This document shows positions 1 through 6,402 of a stretch of 7,669 nucleotides of DNA, piece after piece. The translations under genes were made by a program, and so were the position numbers. This stretch comes from Clostridiales bacterium. Lineage in GTDB: Bacteria > Bacillota > Clostridia > Oscillospirales > Acutalibacteraceae. Where the stretch lies: positions 15,043 to 22,711 of the forward strand of contig JAJQDK010000141.1 of NCBI GenBank assembly GCA_021202245.1, in the 5' to 3' direction. A model generated the notes under the pieces. That model was not told the DNA's origin and searched no databases. It saw nothing but the letters and a program-made list of their open reading frames with translations. Each line of letters begins with the position of its first letter. The stretch's first letter is position 1.

Positions 1-104
1 TTATAGTCTATGCAGATTAGCTCTGTGTTATTATAAGGCATTTTCTGCCACTTAGCCGTCATCTTTGCTTTTTCGGATTTTTTCTTATTGTCTGATGCTG
101 ACAT
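1..104 (-). CDS. N-terminal fragment of an unidentified protein, cut by the window edge
   Basis: An open frame begins at an ATG (positions 102-104) and stays open for 34 codons to the left edge, so only the N-terminus is visible. It starts MSASDNKKKSEKAKMTAKW, a lysine-rich polar segment with no signal peptide, followed by QKMPYNNTELICIDY. A GGCGGTGA ribosome binding site lies 5 nt upstream of the ATG, and a well-spaced promoter lies at 148-176. The charged start suggests a cytosolic protein, but nothing in these residues identifies a family and I assign no function. Confidence that it is a gene rests on the start signals and the promoter, not on homology. Confidence 0.55.
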   Translation of the reverse strand, partial: MSASDNKKKSEKAKMTAKWQKMPYNNTELICIDY

Positions 105-147
105 TTAAATCACCGCCAAATTTATTTTTGCATATTCTGCCGAACCT

Positions 148-176
148 ATTGTATTATTTATTCAGTGGTAATTCAA
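148..176 (-). promoter_or_regulatory. Sigma-A-type promoter for the partial gene at the left edge
   Basis: On the minus strand TTGAAT (171-176) and TACAAT (148-153) are separated by exactly 17 bp. The -10 box lies about 44 nt before the ATG at 104, which leaves room for a short leader with the GGCGGTGA ribosome binding site. It suggests the left-edge gene is transcribed separately from the dockerin gene upstream. The call is from sequence match only. Confidence 0.5.
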
Positions 177-178
177 GT

Positions 179-205
179 AAAAAATGCTTGTTATTGCACG
201 CATTT
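179..205 (-). terminator. Possible weak intrinsic terminator after the dockerin gene
   Basis: On the minus strand AAATGC (200-205) can pair with GCATTT (182-187) across a 12-nt loop. The 3' arm runs directly into a T6 run (179-184). The stem is only 6 bp and AU-rich, so it would be a poor terminator. It lies about 90 nt past the dockerin stop codon and just before the next promoter, which is where one would be expected. Confidence 0.3.
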
Positions 206-294
206 CGATAAATTTTACAATAATTTTACAAATAATCCATATATTCTACATATTTCAGCTTGTTTTTCAGGCTTTCGGGCAAGTCCGCCGGCAC

Positions 295-1320
295 CTACTC
301 CGCAATGCCCACAATATACTTTTGCAAATCGGTGACATCAACCACATTGATATAGCCGTCACCGTTAAAATCGCACAGCTCAAGCTGACTGTCGTCAAGG
401 CTCGTCGCTCCGACAATAGATTTTTGTATCAGACTTGCGTCCGATACCGTGACAGCGCCGTCGCCGTCAATGTCGCCCTTTAAAACGGCGCTTTCATAGT
501 CGGAAGCCGACTCTGTCGCAGCCTCCGTTTCGGATTCAGCATCGGAAATATATATGCAGTAATCCAAGGCAACCCAGCCGCTGCTGCCGTTATAGGTAGT
601 ATAGCCCCAGGTATAACCGCCCGCCGACTGAATTTGAGTTACGGTAAGCAGTGCGCCGTCGGGAATTGAAGCCACATATGAATAGCTTGTTCCCGCGCCC
701 GAACGCATATTGAGAGTGGTGGTTACATCAACCTCATATATGCCCGTTTTGCAGCTTGATTCGCTTACATCCTCGGTGGTGCTTGTACCCGAAAAATCGC
801 CTATATAAATGTAGCCCTGAAAGGTCCAGCTGCTCTGACCTGCGCTTGAATCCGAAGTGCTTGCAGCAGTAAGATAAAAATTCTTGTAATTCCAGCCGGA
901 ATTTGAAAAGGTTATGGTGCCGTCCTCAATTTTTTCAACAACGGCAACGTGACCGCCGCCCGAATACGACCAGCAGGCTATTGCGCCGAGCTTGGGAGTT
1001 TGACCGTAGCTGTAATATCCGCCGTCCTTGTTGTAGTCGTACCATTTTTCGGCATTTCCGTGACTGAGAGAGGGCTCCTCTCCGAGCAGCTCATAGGCTC
1101 TGCCGAAAGCGTAGGCGGTGCAGTTGGGCATACCGTAGCCGTATTTATAAAAAATATTTTTGTCGCTGTAATAATATTCGTTTGTGCTGTCCGGCTCGGT
1201 GAGCCTTGGAGTGAACTCCGAAACGGCATTTGCGAAAACGCAAACCGAGAACACTGCCGTGAACAAAATCAAAACTGCGGCAGCCGTCGCCGAAACTCTA
1301 AGAGATATGTGTTTTTTCAA
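295..1320 (-). CDS. Secreted CHAP-domain cell-wall hydrolase with SH3 and dockerin domains
   Basis: A 341-aa exported protein. Residues 1-31 form a Sec signal peptide: a basic start, a hydrophobic core around 11-29, and a likely cut near VFA-NA. Residues about 55-175 resemble a CHAP amidase/endopeptidase domain, with candidate catalytic Cys67 in NCTAYAFGR and His124 in GGGHVAVVE. Residues about 192-255 are a bacterial SH3 domain (LNMRSGAGTSY, SSGWVALDY). An acidic, Ser/Ala-rich linker (257-278) leads to a type I dockerin at 281-341. Its two calcium loops are DIDGDGAVTVSD (283-294) and DFNGDGYINVVD (317-328). The likely role is cutting peptidoglycan peptide bonds while docked to a cohesin scaffold, or acting as a secreted bacteriolysin. 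The start is a TTG at 1318-1320 with GAAAGGG upstream; the ATG slightly upstream hits a stop in its own frame. Domain calls are strong; substrate is inferred. Confidence 0.9.
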   Translation of the reverse strand: MKKHISLRVSATAAAVLILFTAVFSVCVFANAVSEFTPRLTEPDSTNEYYYSDKNIFYKYGYGMPNCTAYAFGRAYELLGEEPSLSHGNAEKWYDYNKDGGYYSYGQTPKLGAIACWSYSGGGHVAVVEKIEDGTITFSNSGWNYKNFYLTAASTSDSSAGQSSWTFQGYIYIGDFSGTSTTEDVSESSCKTGIYEVDVTTTLNMRSGAGTSYSYVASIPDGALLTVTQIQSAGGYTWGYTTYNGSSGWVALDYCIYISDAESETEAATESASDYESAVLKGDIDGDGAVTVSDASLIQKSIVGATSLDDSQLELCDFNGDGYINVVDVTDLQKYIVGIAE

Positions 1321-1343
1321 GAAAATCGCCCTTTCATAGCTTT

Positions 1344-1378
1344 GAAGCAGAGCAATGCCGCCTCGCCCGCTCAGCTTC
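1344..1378 (-). promoter_or_regulatory. Stem-loop in the leader of the dockerin gene
   Basis: On the minus strand GAAGCTGAGC (1369-1378) faces GCTCTGCTTC (1344-1353). This gives nine base pairs with one central T-T mismatch around a 15-nt GC-rich loop. It ends 23 nt before the TTG start and leaves the AAAGGG ribosome binding site unpaired. It has no T-tract, so it is not an intrinsic terminator. It may stabilise the mRNA or tune translation from the weak start codon; I do not recognise it as a known riboswitch. Confidence 0.4.
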
Positions 1379-1385
1379 GATTTAA

Positions 1386-1439
1386 ATTGTTCCTATTCTG
1401 TTGCCGCCGCCCTTACTCATTGATATTCTTCGGAACAAT
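1386..1439 (-). repeat. 8-bp inverted repeat with wide spacing upstream of the dockerin gene
   Basis: ATTGTTCC (1386-1393) and its exact reverse complement GGAACAAT (1432-1439) flank 38 nt that contain a GC-rich patch. The element sits immediately upstream of the stem-loop at 1344-1378. The two could form one structured RNA leader, or the arms could be protein binding sites. No promoter in 1321-1541 is convincing; the best candidate is a poor TTGGTA/AATAAT pair with 18-bp spacing just upstream of this repeat. Confidence 0.35.
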
Positions 1440-1491
1440 CCTATTATTCCCGTTTTTTACAAAAAGTACCAAGCAAGGACCTTGTTAAGCC

Positions 1492-1513
1492 GGCACACAC
1501 CTTAGCCTGTGCC
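1492..1513 (-). repeat. Short hairpin downstream of the P-type ATPase gene
   Basis: GGCACA (1492-1497) and TGTGCC (1508-1513) form a 6-bp stem with a 10-nt loop, starting about 28 nt past the ATPase stop. No T-tract follows on the minus strand, so it does not look like a standard intrinsic terminator. It could protect the 3' end of the transcript. I see no better terminator between the ATPase and the dockerin gene. Confidence 0.3.
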
Positions 1514-1541
1514 TGTATTGTACATCTTTGATGAAATTTTA

Positions 1542-3670
1542 TCAGTCAATACGGTTTTGCTCAATCGAAGTATTTTTATCCTGATCCTCAGACGTTTCAC
1601 ATAAAAGATTTCTCATACTTCCGAGTGAAATCGCAATTGTTGATGTGTTATGAAGCAAAGCGGAAATTGTCGGAGGAATTATTCCGGCAACTCCGAGAAG
1701 TATAAGCGTTCCGTTTATTGAGAGTATCGCTCTGTAGTTTTTGTTGATACGCTTCATCATTTCACGGCTCATTTTTCTCAAAAACACAAGCTGCCCGAGA
1801 TTATCCGCCGCTACGGTTATGTCGGCTATTTCTCTGGCAAGCTCCGCTCCCTCGCTGATTGCTATTCCGACATTGGCAGCCGACAGTGTGGGAGAATCGT
1901 TAATTCCGTCGCCTACCATAACTACGGTGCTTCCGCTGCTTCTTTCATTTTGCACAAAGCTCGCCTTTTCTTCGGGAAGAACCTCAGAATAATATTCGTC
2001 AACTCCTATTTTTTCAGCTATTGCAGCTGCCGTTCGCTCGCTGTCGCCCGTCATCATAACTATCTTTTTAAAGCCGCAGCTTCTTAGCTGTGCTATAACC
2101 TCCGCTGCTTCCTCCCGGACGGGATCTTCTATGCAAATAACAGCCGCAAGGAGCCCGTCAACCGCCATATACAGATGCGAATACTCAAGCGGAAGGTTTT
2201 CAAATTTGTCTTCATAGCCGTCCAAAACAGTGCAGTTCTCATCCTCAAACACAAAATGATAGCTTCCTATAACCACCCTTGCTTCGCCCAAATGAGAAGC
2301 GATGCCGTGGGCAACGATATAATCAACCTTTGAGTGCATCTCATCATGAACAAGATTTTTTCCTTTGCGGCTCTGACAACCGCATTAGCCATAGAATGGG
2401 GAAAATGCTCCTCAAGGCACGCTGCAATTCTGAGAAGCTCATCCTCAGGCTCGGGCATAAATGGAATAACCCTTTTGACGGTGGGCTGAGCCTTGGTGAG
2501 TGTTCCCGTTTTGTCAAAAACTATGGTTGTAGCTTCCGCCATAGCTTCAAGATATTTGCCTCCCTTGACCGTGAAGCTGTGAAGATTTGCCTCTCTTATT
2601 GCCGAAAGTACCGTAATTGGCATAGCGAGCTTTAGCGCACAGGAAAAATCGACCATCAATACCGAAAGAGTTTTTGTAATATTCCGAGTGATGAGCCAAG
2701 CGGCAGCCGTTCCCAAAAACGTATACGGCACAAGTTTGTCCGCTAAGTGCTCTGCCTTGCTTTCGGCGGAGGATTTAAGCTTTTCGGATTTTTCAATCAT
2801 ATTGACGATTTTTTCATATTTGGTTGCTCCATTAGCCTTTTTTACCGTGATTATCAATTCGCCTTCCTCGACAACTGTTCCCGCATAAACATAGTCGGAG
2901 CTTTCCTTTGTAACCGGCAGACTTTCACCCGTAAGCGAAGCCTGATTAACCGTTGCCGTGCCCGAATAAACCTCTCCGTCAAACGGAATAAGGCTGCCTG
3001 CGCATATGCAAACTCTGTCGCCGGGCTTGATGTCCGAGGTGTTTACCGCGAACCTCTGCTCTCCGTCTGCAAGCCACACCCTGCCGACATTAAGCGACAT
3101 ACTTCTCGCAAGATCTCCGACGGATTTCCTGTGTGTCCACTCTTCCAATATGCCGCCAAGTTCCAGCATAAACATAACCGAACCTGCGGTATTAAAATCC
3201 GCACGAAGTATTGAAACCCCTATTGCAGCTGCATCAAGCACGGAAACCTCAAGCTTTTTGTGCATAAGGGATTTTATTCCCGCTTTAACATATTTAAATG
3301 CCTTGTAAATCAAAATAACAGCCCTTATGTAAAACGGCAGACAATATTTTGAGAACACTCTGAAAAGCACCTTTTCCAAAAGCTTTTCCTTATACTCGGC
3401 ATTCAGCCTTCTGTCCGAATTTTCAACGACCTCGGCAGGCGCTTTCACCTGTTGATAGGAAAATTTTTTGAGTGCCTCCAAAATCTGAGCTTCGCCGCCT
3501 GAATATTCTATAACTGCGTCGCATGTCTGCTCATAAAGCTTTGCCTTTGTTACAAACGCAAGACTCTGAAAATAATATTCCGCCTTATCTGCCTGCTCAC
3601 AGGTCATTTGACCTTGAACAAAATGAACCCGCAGACGCCCTTTGATGCGGTGCTTTATAATAAATTTCAT
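1542..3670 (-). pseudogene. P1B-type metal-transporting ATPase (non-CPx, P1B-6-like), split by a one-base frameshift
   Basis: A membrane pump that would use ATP to move a metal ion across a membrane. The N-terminal half reads in frame from the ATG at 3668-3670. It has an HMA-like N-terminus (1-75) without a CxxC metal site, the actuator loop LTGES (246-250), a membrane motif DFSCALKLAMP (341-351) where most P1B pumps have CPC or SPC, the phosphorylation motif DKTGTLT (386-392), and HFPHS (422-426). After Lys438 the frame is lost in an A6 run and ends at 2267. The other frame (visible ATG at 2339, ending 1542) carries on with MMTGDSE, GDGINDSP and the last membrane segments. Adding one A restores an uninterrupted 709-aa protein, a normal family length. 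AGGTGGT precedes the start. The lesion may be a sequencing error, a real mutation or recoding. The altered metal motif and small-protein neighbours suggest iron rather than copper, by inference. Confidence 0.88.
2356..2361 (-). other. Frameshift site in the P-type ATPase (A6 run)
   Basis: The minus strand reads AAG GAA AAA ATC TTG. The expected continuation of the family sequence is in the -1 frame: GAA AAA AAT CTT GTT CAT GAT GAG ATG, giving KEKNLVHDEM. One missing A explains the break. A -1 slip of the lysine tRNA on AAA, or insertion of one extra A by RNA polymerase, would also restore the protein. The run is short for efficient slippage and is not a canonical X XXY YYZ heptamer. Confidence 0.8.
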
Positions 3671-3688
3671 TTTACCACCTCGCTATGC

Positions 3689-3718
3689 AAAAATAAAAAG
3701 GGCTGAAAAACAGCCCCT
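3689..3718 (-). terminator. Intrinsic terminator or attenuator between the small membrane gene and the ATPase
   Basis: On the minus strand GGGCTG (3711-3716) and CAGCCC (3700-3705) pair around a TTTTT loop, extended by G-T and A-T pairs. The T-rich tract TTTTTATTTTT (3689-3699) follows at once. It starts 26 nt past the stop of the 100-aa gene and ends only about 18 nt before the ATPase start codon. No separate promoter is evident in the 74-nt gap, so the ATPase is probably made by read-through and at a lower level than the small proteins. Confidence 0.8.
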
Positions 3719-3744
3719 CTCAATTTCTGTTATTGCGTTTCGGA

Positions 3745-4047
3745 TTACGCTTCCTCCGGCTTTTCCTCGTACGAAGAGCTTGAAATTTCAGCCTCATCCT
3801 CAACAACAGCTTCAGCTTCCGATAAGGCTCTGTCGGAATTTATCTGCTTTGCCTCAGCAAGAACATCCTCGGCATTCTCTTGAATTTCAGTAGCCGTTTT
3901 CATAACGCTGTCCTTAGCTCTGAGAGCCGCCGCAGTGCAATGAACATAAGCTTTCTTTGCGTCCTTACTTGAAAGCAGCTTAATCCCTGCTGTGCCGAAA
4001 AGCACGCCGCCCAAAAACAAGCCTGCTTTAATAATACCTGATGTCAT
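3745..4047 (-). CDS. Small membrane-anchored protein, DUF6110-like
   Basis: A 100-aa protein with one predicted N-terminal membrane helix (about residues 5-26) that is rich in small residues (GLFLGGVLFGTAGIKLLSS). A basic stretch KDAKKAYVHCTAAALRAKD (28-46) follows, then a helical region and an acidic, Glu/Ser-rich tail (about 73-100). I recall this layout as a Clostridia family of unknown function (DUF6110), often seen next to metal P-type ATPases; the family name is from memory. A strong AAAGGAGGT ribosome binding site lies upstream and overlaps the stop codon of the 26-aa gene, so the two are probably translated together. The glycine-rich helix could support helix packing or membrane shaping. 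Its gene position suggests a partner of the ATPase, by inference. No enzyme motif is visible. Confidence 0.85.
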   Translation of the reverse strand: MTSGIIKAGLFLGGVLFGTAGIKLLSSKDAKKAYVHCTAAALRAKDSVMKTATEIQENAEDVLAEAKQINSDRALSEAEAVVEDEAEISSSSYEEKPEEA

Positions 4048-4062
4048 ATACAGTTACCTCCT

Positions 4063-4143
4063 TTATTTATGCCTGAATCCTGTATAAAATAACATTACAA
4101 AACATAATAGTGCTGCAAATGCCCAAAATCGATGATTTTTCAT
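4063..4143 (-). CDS. 26-aa membrane microprotein at the head of the P-type ATPase operon
   Basis: A short open frame begins MKNHRFWAFAALL and ends LFYTGFRHK before TAA (4063-4065). It has a basic N-terminus, a single hydrophobic span (about residues 6-21) and a basic C-terminus. Support comes from its signals: AGGTGA lies 4 nt before the ATG, a consensus promoter ends about 47 nt upstream, and the frame stops 15 nt before the next start inside that gene's ribosome binding site. The NH-x-FWA...YTGF pattern resembles very small Clostridia proteins I remember as DUF6219-like, which I cannot verify here. It could be a regulatory subunit of the ATPase or of the 100-aa membrane protein. It could also be a leader peptide, but the conserved-looking aromatic pattern argues for a real protein. 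Confidence 0.7.
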   Translation of the reverse strand: MKNHRFWAFAALLCFVMLFYTGFRHK

Positions 4144-4189
4144 AATTTCACCTGCCGGAGCAAATATATTTTGTACTCTATTTTTCTTC

Positions 4190-4218
4190 ATTATATCACA
4201 AGAATTTGCATATGTCAA
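4190..4218 (-). promoter_or_regulatory. Consensus sigma-A promoter with extended -10 for the P-type ATPase operon
   Basis: The minus strand has a perfect TTGACA (4213-4218), a 17-bp spacer, and a perfect TATAAT (4190-4195) preceded by TGA, which forms an extended -10. A-rich DNA lies just upstream and may act as an UP element. Transcription should begin near 4183, giving a leader of about 40 nt. The -35 box overlaps an imperfect palindrome, TTGACATATGCAA. I see no convincing Fur box. Such a strong core promoter usually needs a repressor if the genes are conditional. Confidence 0.85.
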
Positions 4219-4246
4219 TTTTTTTGCAATTTTTTACTAAATTTTT

Positions 4247-4262
4247 CCGCCTGCGCAGGCGG
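4247..4262. repeat. Perfect 16-bp palindrome between the ECF operon and the ATPase operon promoter
   Basis: CCGCCTGCGCAGGCGG reads the same on both strands. It lies 17 nt past the ecfA stop codon and 28 bp upstream of the -35 box of the next operon. As RNA it would form a 6-bp GC stem with a GCGC loop. On the minus strand it is followed by AAAAATTT, not a T-tract, so it is an atypical terminator. It could equally be a protein binding site. Confidence 0.5.
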
Positions 4263-4279
4263 GTACATCTTACCTTAAG

Positions 4280-5704
4280 CTATATGCGAGGATTGCGGGT
4301 AAAAAAATCATTTACAAACTGTTTTCCGCCCTGCTCAGCGATTTTTCCGTTTTCAATCAAAAAAGCTCTGTCGCAAAGAGCGCCGGCACAGCGAAAATCG
4401 TGCGTAATCGTTATAATTGTAAATCTCTGTTCTCGGTGCAGCCTGTTAATCACGCTCACCATTTGCTTTAAGCCCTCATAATCCTGTCCTACTGTCGGCT
4501 CGTCAAGCAAAAGAAGCTTAGGTCTTTGAGCCAAAATAGCGGCAAGACTGACCCTTCTCTTTTGTCCTTCCGAGAGTGACTGCGGATGGCGGGGTAGCAA
4601 ATCGCTCAGCCCGAGCATATCGGCAATTCTCAGCGCATATTCGGCATCGCTTGAACAAAATGTCAGTTCCTCCCTTACTGAGGGCATAAACAGCTGATAG
4701 TTAGGATTTTGATAGACAAATCCCACTGTCTTAAACCAATGCTTGTCGGCACGCCTGCCGAGCGATTTATCAATCATCTGAATTATTTCTCCGCCGTCAG
4801 CCCTTGTCAGCCTTCCGATTATGCTGAGCAAGGTTGATTTTCCGCAGCCGTTTTCCCCCAAAAGCAAAATTCTCTCGCCCTTTTTTATTTTTGTGCTTAT
4901 CCCGGTCAAAATTTCTCTTTTGTCAAAGCACTTGCTTATATTCCTTATTTCAAGTGCATTTTTATCCTCAATAATACTGTCCTCCACGCTGTCGCTTATC
5001 ACCGCCGCACGTTTTTTTAAGTATTTCCCTTTGTCGGTTATCCTATATGCCGCAGCGTTCTCAATTTTCCAAACAGAGTCCGCATACGGCAATACAACAT
5101 CCAGGCGATGCTCAACTATCAAAACTGCCTTTCCCCCGTCGGCAAGTTTCCTCAAAAGCTCCAAAAGCTCTTTTGCTCCCCTGCGGTCAAGATTAGCAAG
5201 CGGCTCGTCAAACACGAGAATATCCAAAGCGATAGCAAGAGTTGAAGCGGTGATGAGCCTTTGCTTTTGACCTCCTGAAAGCGTGCGGGTTTTCATATTT
5301 CGCTCAAGCCCGACAAGCTTGCAGCTTTTGCTTATTCGTCTTTCCGTTTCTGCTGCTTCAACGCCTAAATTTTCACATCCAAACGCAATTTCATCCTCGA
5401 CAATTCTGTGTATAATCTGAGATTCAGCATTTTGCAATACGCTGCCCACCTTAACCGAAATCTCGCTCATTGTTTTATTCTTTATGTTCTCTCCGTCTAT
5501 AAGCACCCCGCCGTCAAATTCACCGTCGCTCATTCTCGGAATAACTCCGTTGACAAGCGAAATCAAAGTTGATTTTCCGCAGCCGGACGCGCCGGAAATC
5601 AGCGTTATTTCCCCATATTCAGCTCTAAAGCTCAGGTTTTTTAACACATATTTGCTGCAGCCGCAATATCTGAATGATTTGCAGTTTACTTCTACGGCGC
5701 TCAC
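4280..5704 (-). CDS. ecfA: ECF transporter double ATPase (two ABC domains in one chain)
   Basis: The 474-aa energising subunit of an ECF-type vitamin or metal importer, on the cytoplasmic face of the membrane. Domain 1 has Walker A GASGCGKST (38-46), signature LSGGQ (142-146), Walker B DILVFDEP (161-168) and switch His199. Domain 2 has Walker A GENGCGKST (283-291), the Q-loop region YQNPNYQLF (331-339), signature LSEGQ (377-381), Walker B LLLLDEP (397-403) and switch His435. Both sites therefore look active, and a single protein replaces the usual EcfA/EcfA' pair. It starts at GTG (5702-5704), which overlaps the ecfT stop as GTGA; GGAGGTGG upstream supports this start. The overlap implies translational coupling with the membrane subunit. 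It is the last gene of the operon. The double layout is common in Firmicutes. Confidence 0.93.
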   Translation of the reverse strand: MSAVEVNCKSFRYCGCSKYVLKNLSFRAEYGEITLISGASGCGKSTLISLVNGVIPRMSDGEFDGGVLIDGENIKNKTMSEISVKVGSVLQNAESQIIHRIVEDEIAFGCENLGVEAAETERRISKSCKLVGLERNMKTRTLSGGQKQRLITASTLAIALDILVFDEPLANLDRRGAKELLELLRKLADGGKAVLIVEHRLDVVLPYADSVWKIENAAAYRITDKGKYLKKRAAVISDSVEDSIIEDKNALEIRNISKCFDKREILTGISTKIKKGERILLLGENGCGKSTLLSIIGRLTRADGGEIIQMIDKSLGRRADKHWFKTVGFVYQNPNYQLFMPSVREELTFCSSDAEYALRIADMLGLSDLLPRHPQSLSEGQKRRVSLAAILAQRPKLLLLDEPTVGQDYEGLKQMVSVINRLHREQRFTIITITHDFRCAGALCDRAFLIENGKIAEQGGKQFVNDFFTRNPRI

Positions 5705-6402
5705 GCTCCCACCTCCAAAACAGCAAAAAATATTCCGAGTATAAACAAAGCAAAAAATATCACCGAAAAAATCACGTCCCTTGTCTTAAGCGAAACGGGC
5801 TTATAAACCGTATAATCAGCCTTTTCCGAAATAAAAGCCCTTGTTTCAACCGACAGCGCAAGAGTATCCGAAATATTTACAAGCCTGACCGTAAGGGGAA
5901 TCAAAAACGCCCTGTAAAATATCTGCGGTTTTAAAATATTTGCAGCGCCTCTGGTTTTCATTGCTCCCCGCACCTGATTTATCTCAGCAGTCAATACGGG
6001 AATAAAGCTAAGGGTTATCAGCATACCGAGTGTGATATATCTGTGGCAGTTAAGCTGTGTAAGATTTCTCATAAGACTGACGGGAGGCAATGATAACCCC
6101 GGAATAACAGCTATAACAACTCCGCCGAGCCTAACCGCCATTTGAAGCGTAAATTCGGCGTCGCCTGAGCTTGCAAAATAAAATATTGCCGAGAGCAATG
6201 ACAAATACACTGCGAAAAAAGGGAGAATTTTAACGCAGCTTTTTAAGTATCCGAATGCACACAAAAGCAGATATACTCCGACTAAAAATACGATGCCGTA
6301 AACAGTTTCGGCGGTAACGAGCGCGCCTATAAAGGTGAGCAAAGAAGTTAAAACGCTCAGCAGCGGATAAAGGGGCTCGGAAACATAAAATCTGTCAGTC
6401 AT
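5701..6402 (-). CDS. ecfT: ECF transporter transmembrane coupling protein EcfT
   Basis: A 233-aa membrane protein that links the ATPases to the substrate-binding S component. Hydrophobic segments fall near residues 13-32, 34-52, 58-77, 88-105, 123-140 and 208-230. Between the last two lies the charged coupling region with the two EcfT signature arginine motifs, TRGA (150-153) and ETRAF (186-190), whose helices sit in the grooves of the ATPases. Its ATG overlaps the S-component stop by one base (TAATG), with GGGAG upstream, and its stop overlaps the ATPase start. These overlaps fit fixed ratios of the three subunits. A three-gene set implies a dedicated rather than shared ECF module. Confidence 0.9.
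   Translation of the reverse strand: MTDRFYVSEPLYPLLSVLTSLLTFIGALVTAETVYGIVFLVGVYLLLCAFGYLKSCVKILPFFAVYLSLLSAIFYFASSGDAEFTLQMAVRLGGVVIAVIPGLSLPPVSLMRNLTQLNCHRYITLGMLITLSFIPVLTAEINQVRGAMKTRGAANILKPQIFYRAFLIPLTVRLVNISDTLALSVETRAFISEKADYTVYKPVSLKTRDVIFSVIFFALFILGIFFAVLEVGA

Noticed and set aside
949..1488. Plus-strand 179-codon open frame
   Set aside because: It lies antisense to the dockerin gene and its leader. The minus-strand frame has clear signal peptide and domain motifs; the plus frame has low-complexity content and no recognisable domain.
2747..3214. Plus-strand 155-codon open frame
   Set aside because: It is a shadow of the P-type ATPase, whose actuator and membrane motifs occupy the opposite strand.
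4190..4218. Fur box over the operon promoter
   Set aside because: The TGATATAATGA stretch looked suggestive, but it overlaps the -10 box and the second half does not match the inverted half of a Fur site.
4247..4262. Standard intrinsic terminator for the ECF operon
   Set aside because: The hairpin is followed on the minus strand by A-rich, not T-rich, sequence, so I kept it only as a palindrome.
4821..5270. Plus-strand 149-codon open frame
   Set aside because: It is antisense to the double ATPase, which has two full sets of ABC motifs; the plus frame is Ser/Phe-rich shadow sequence.
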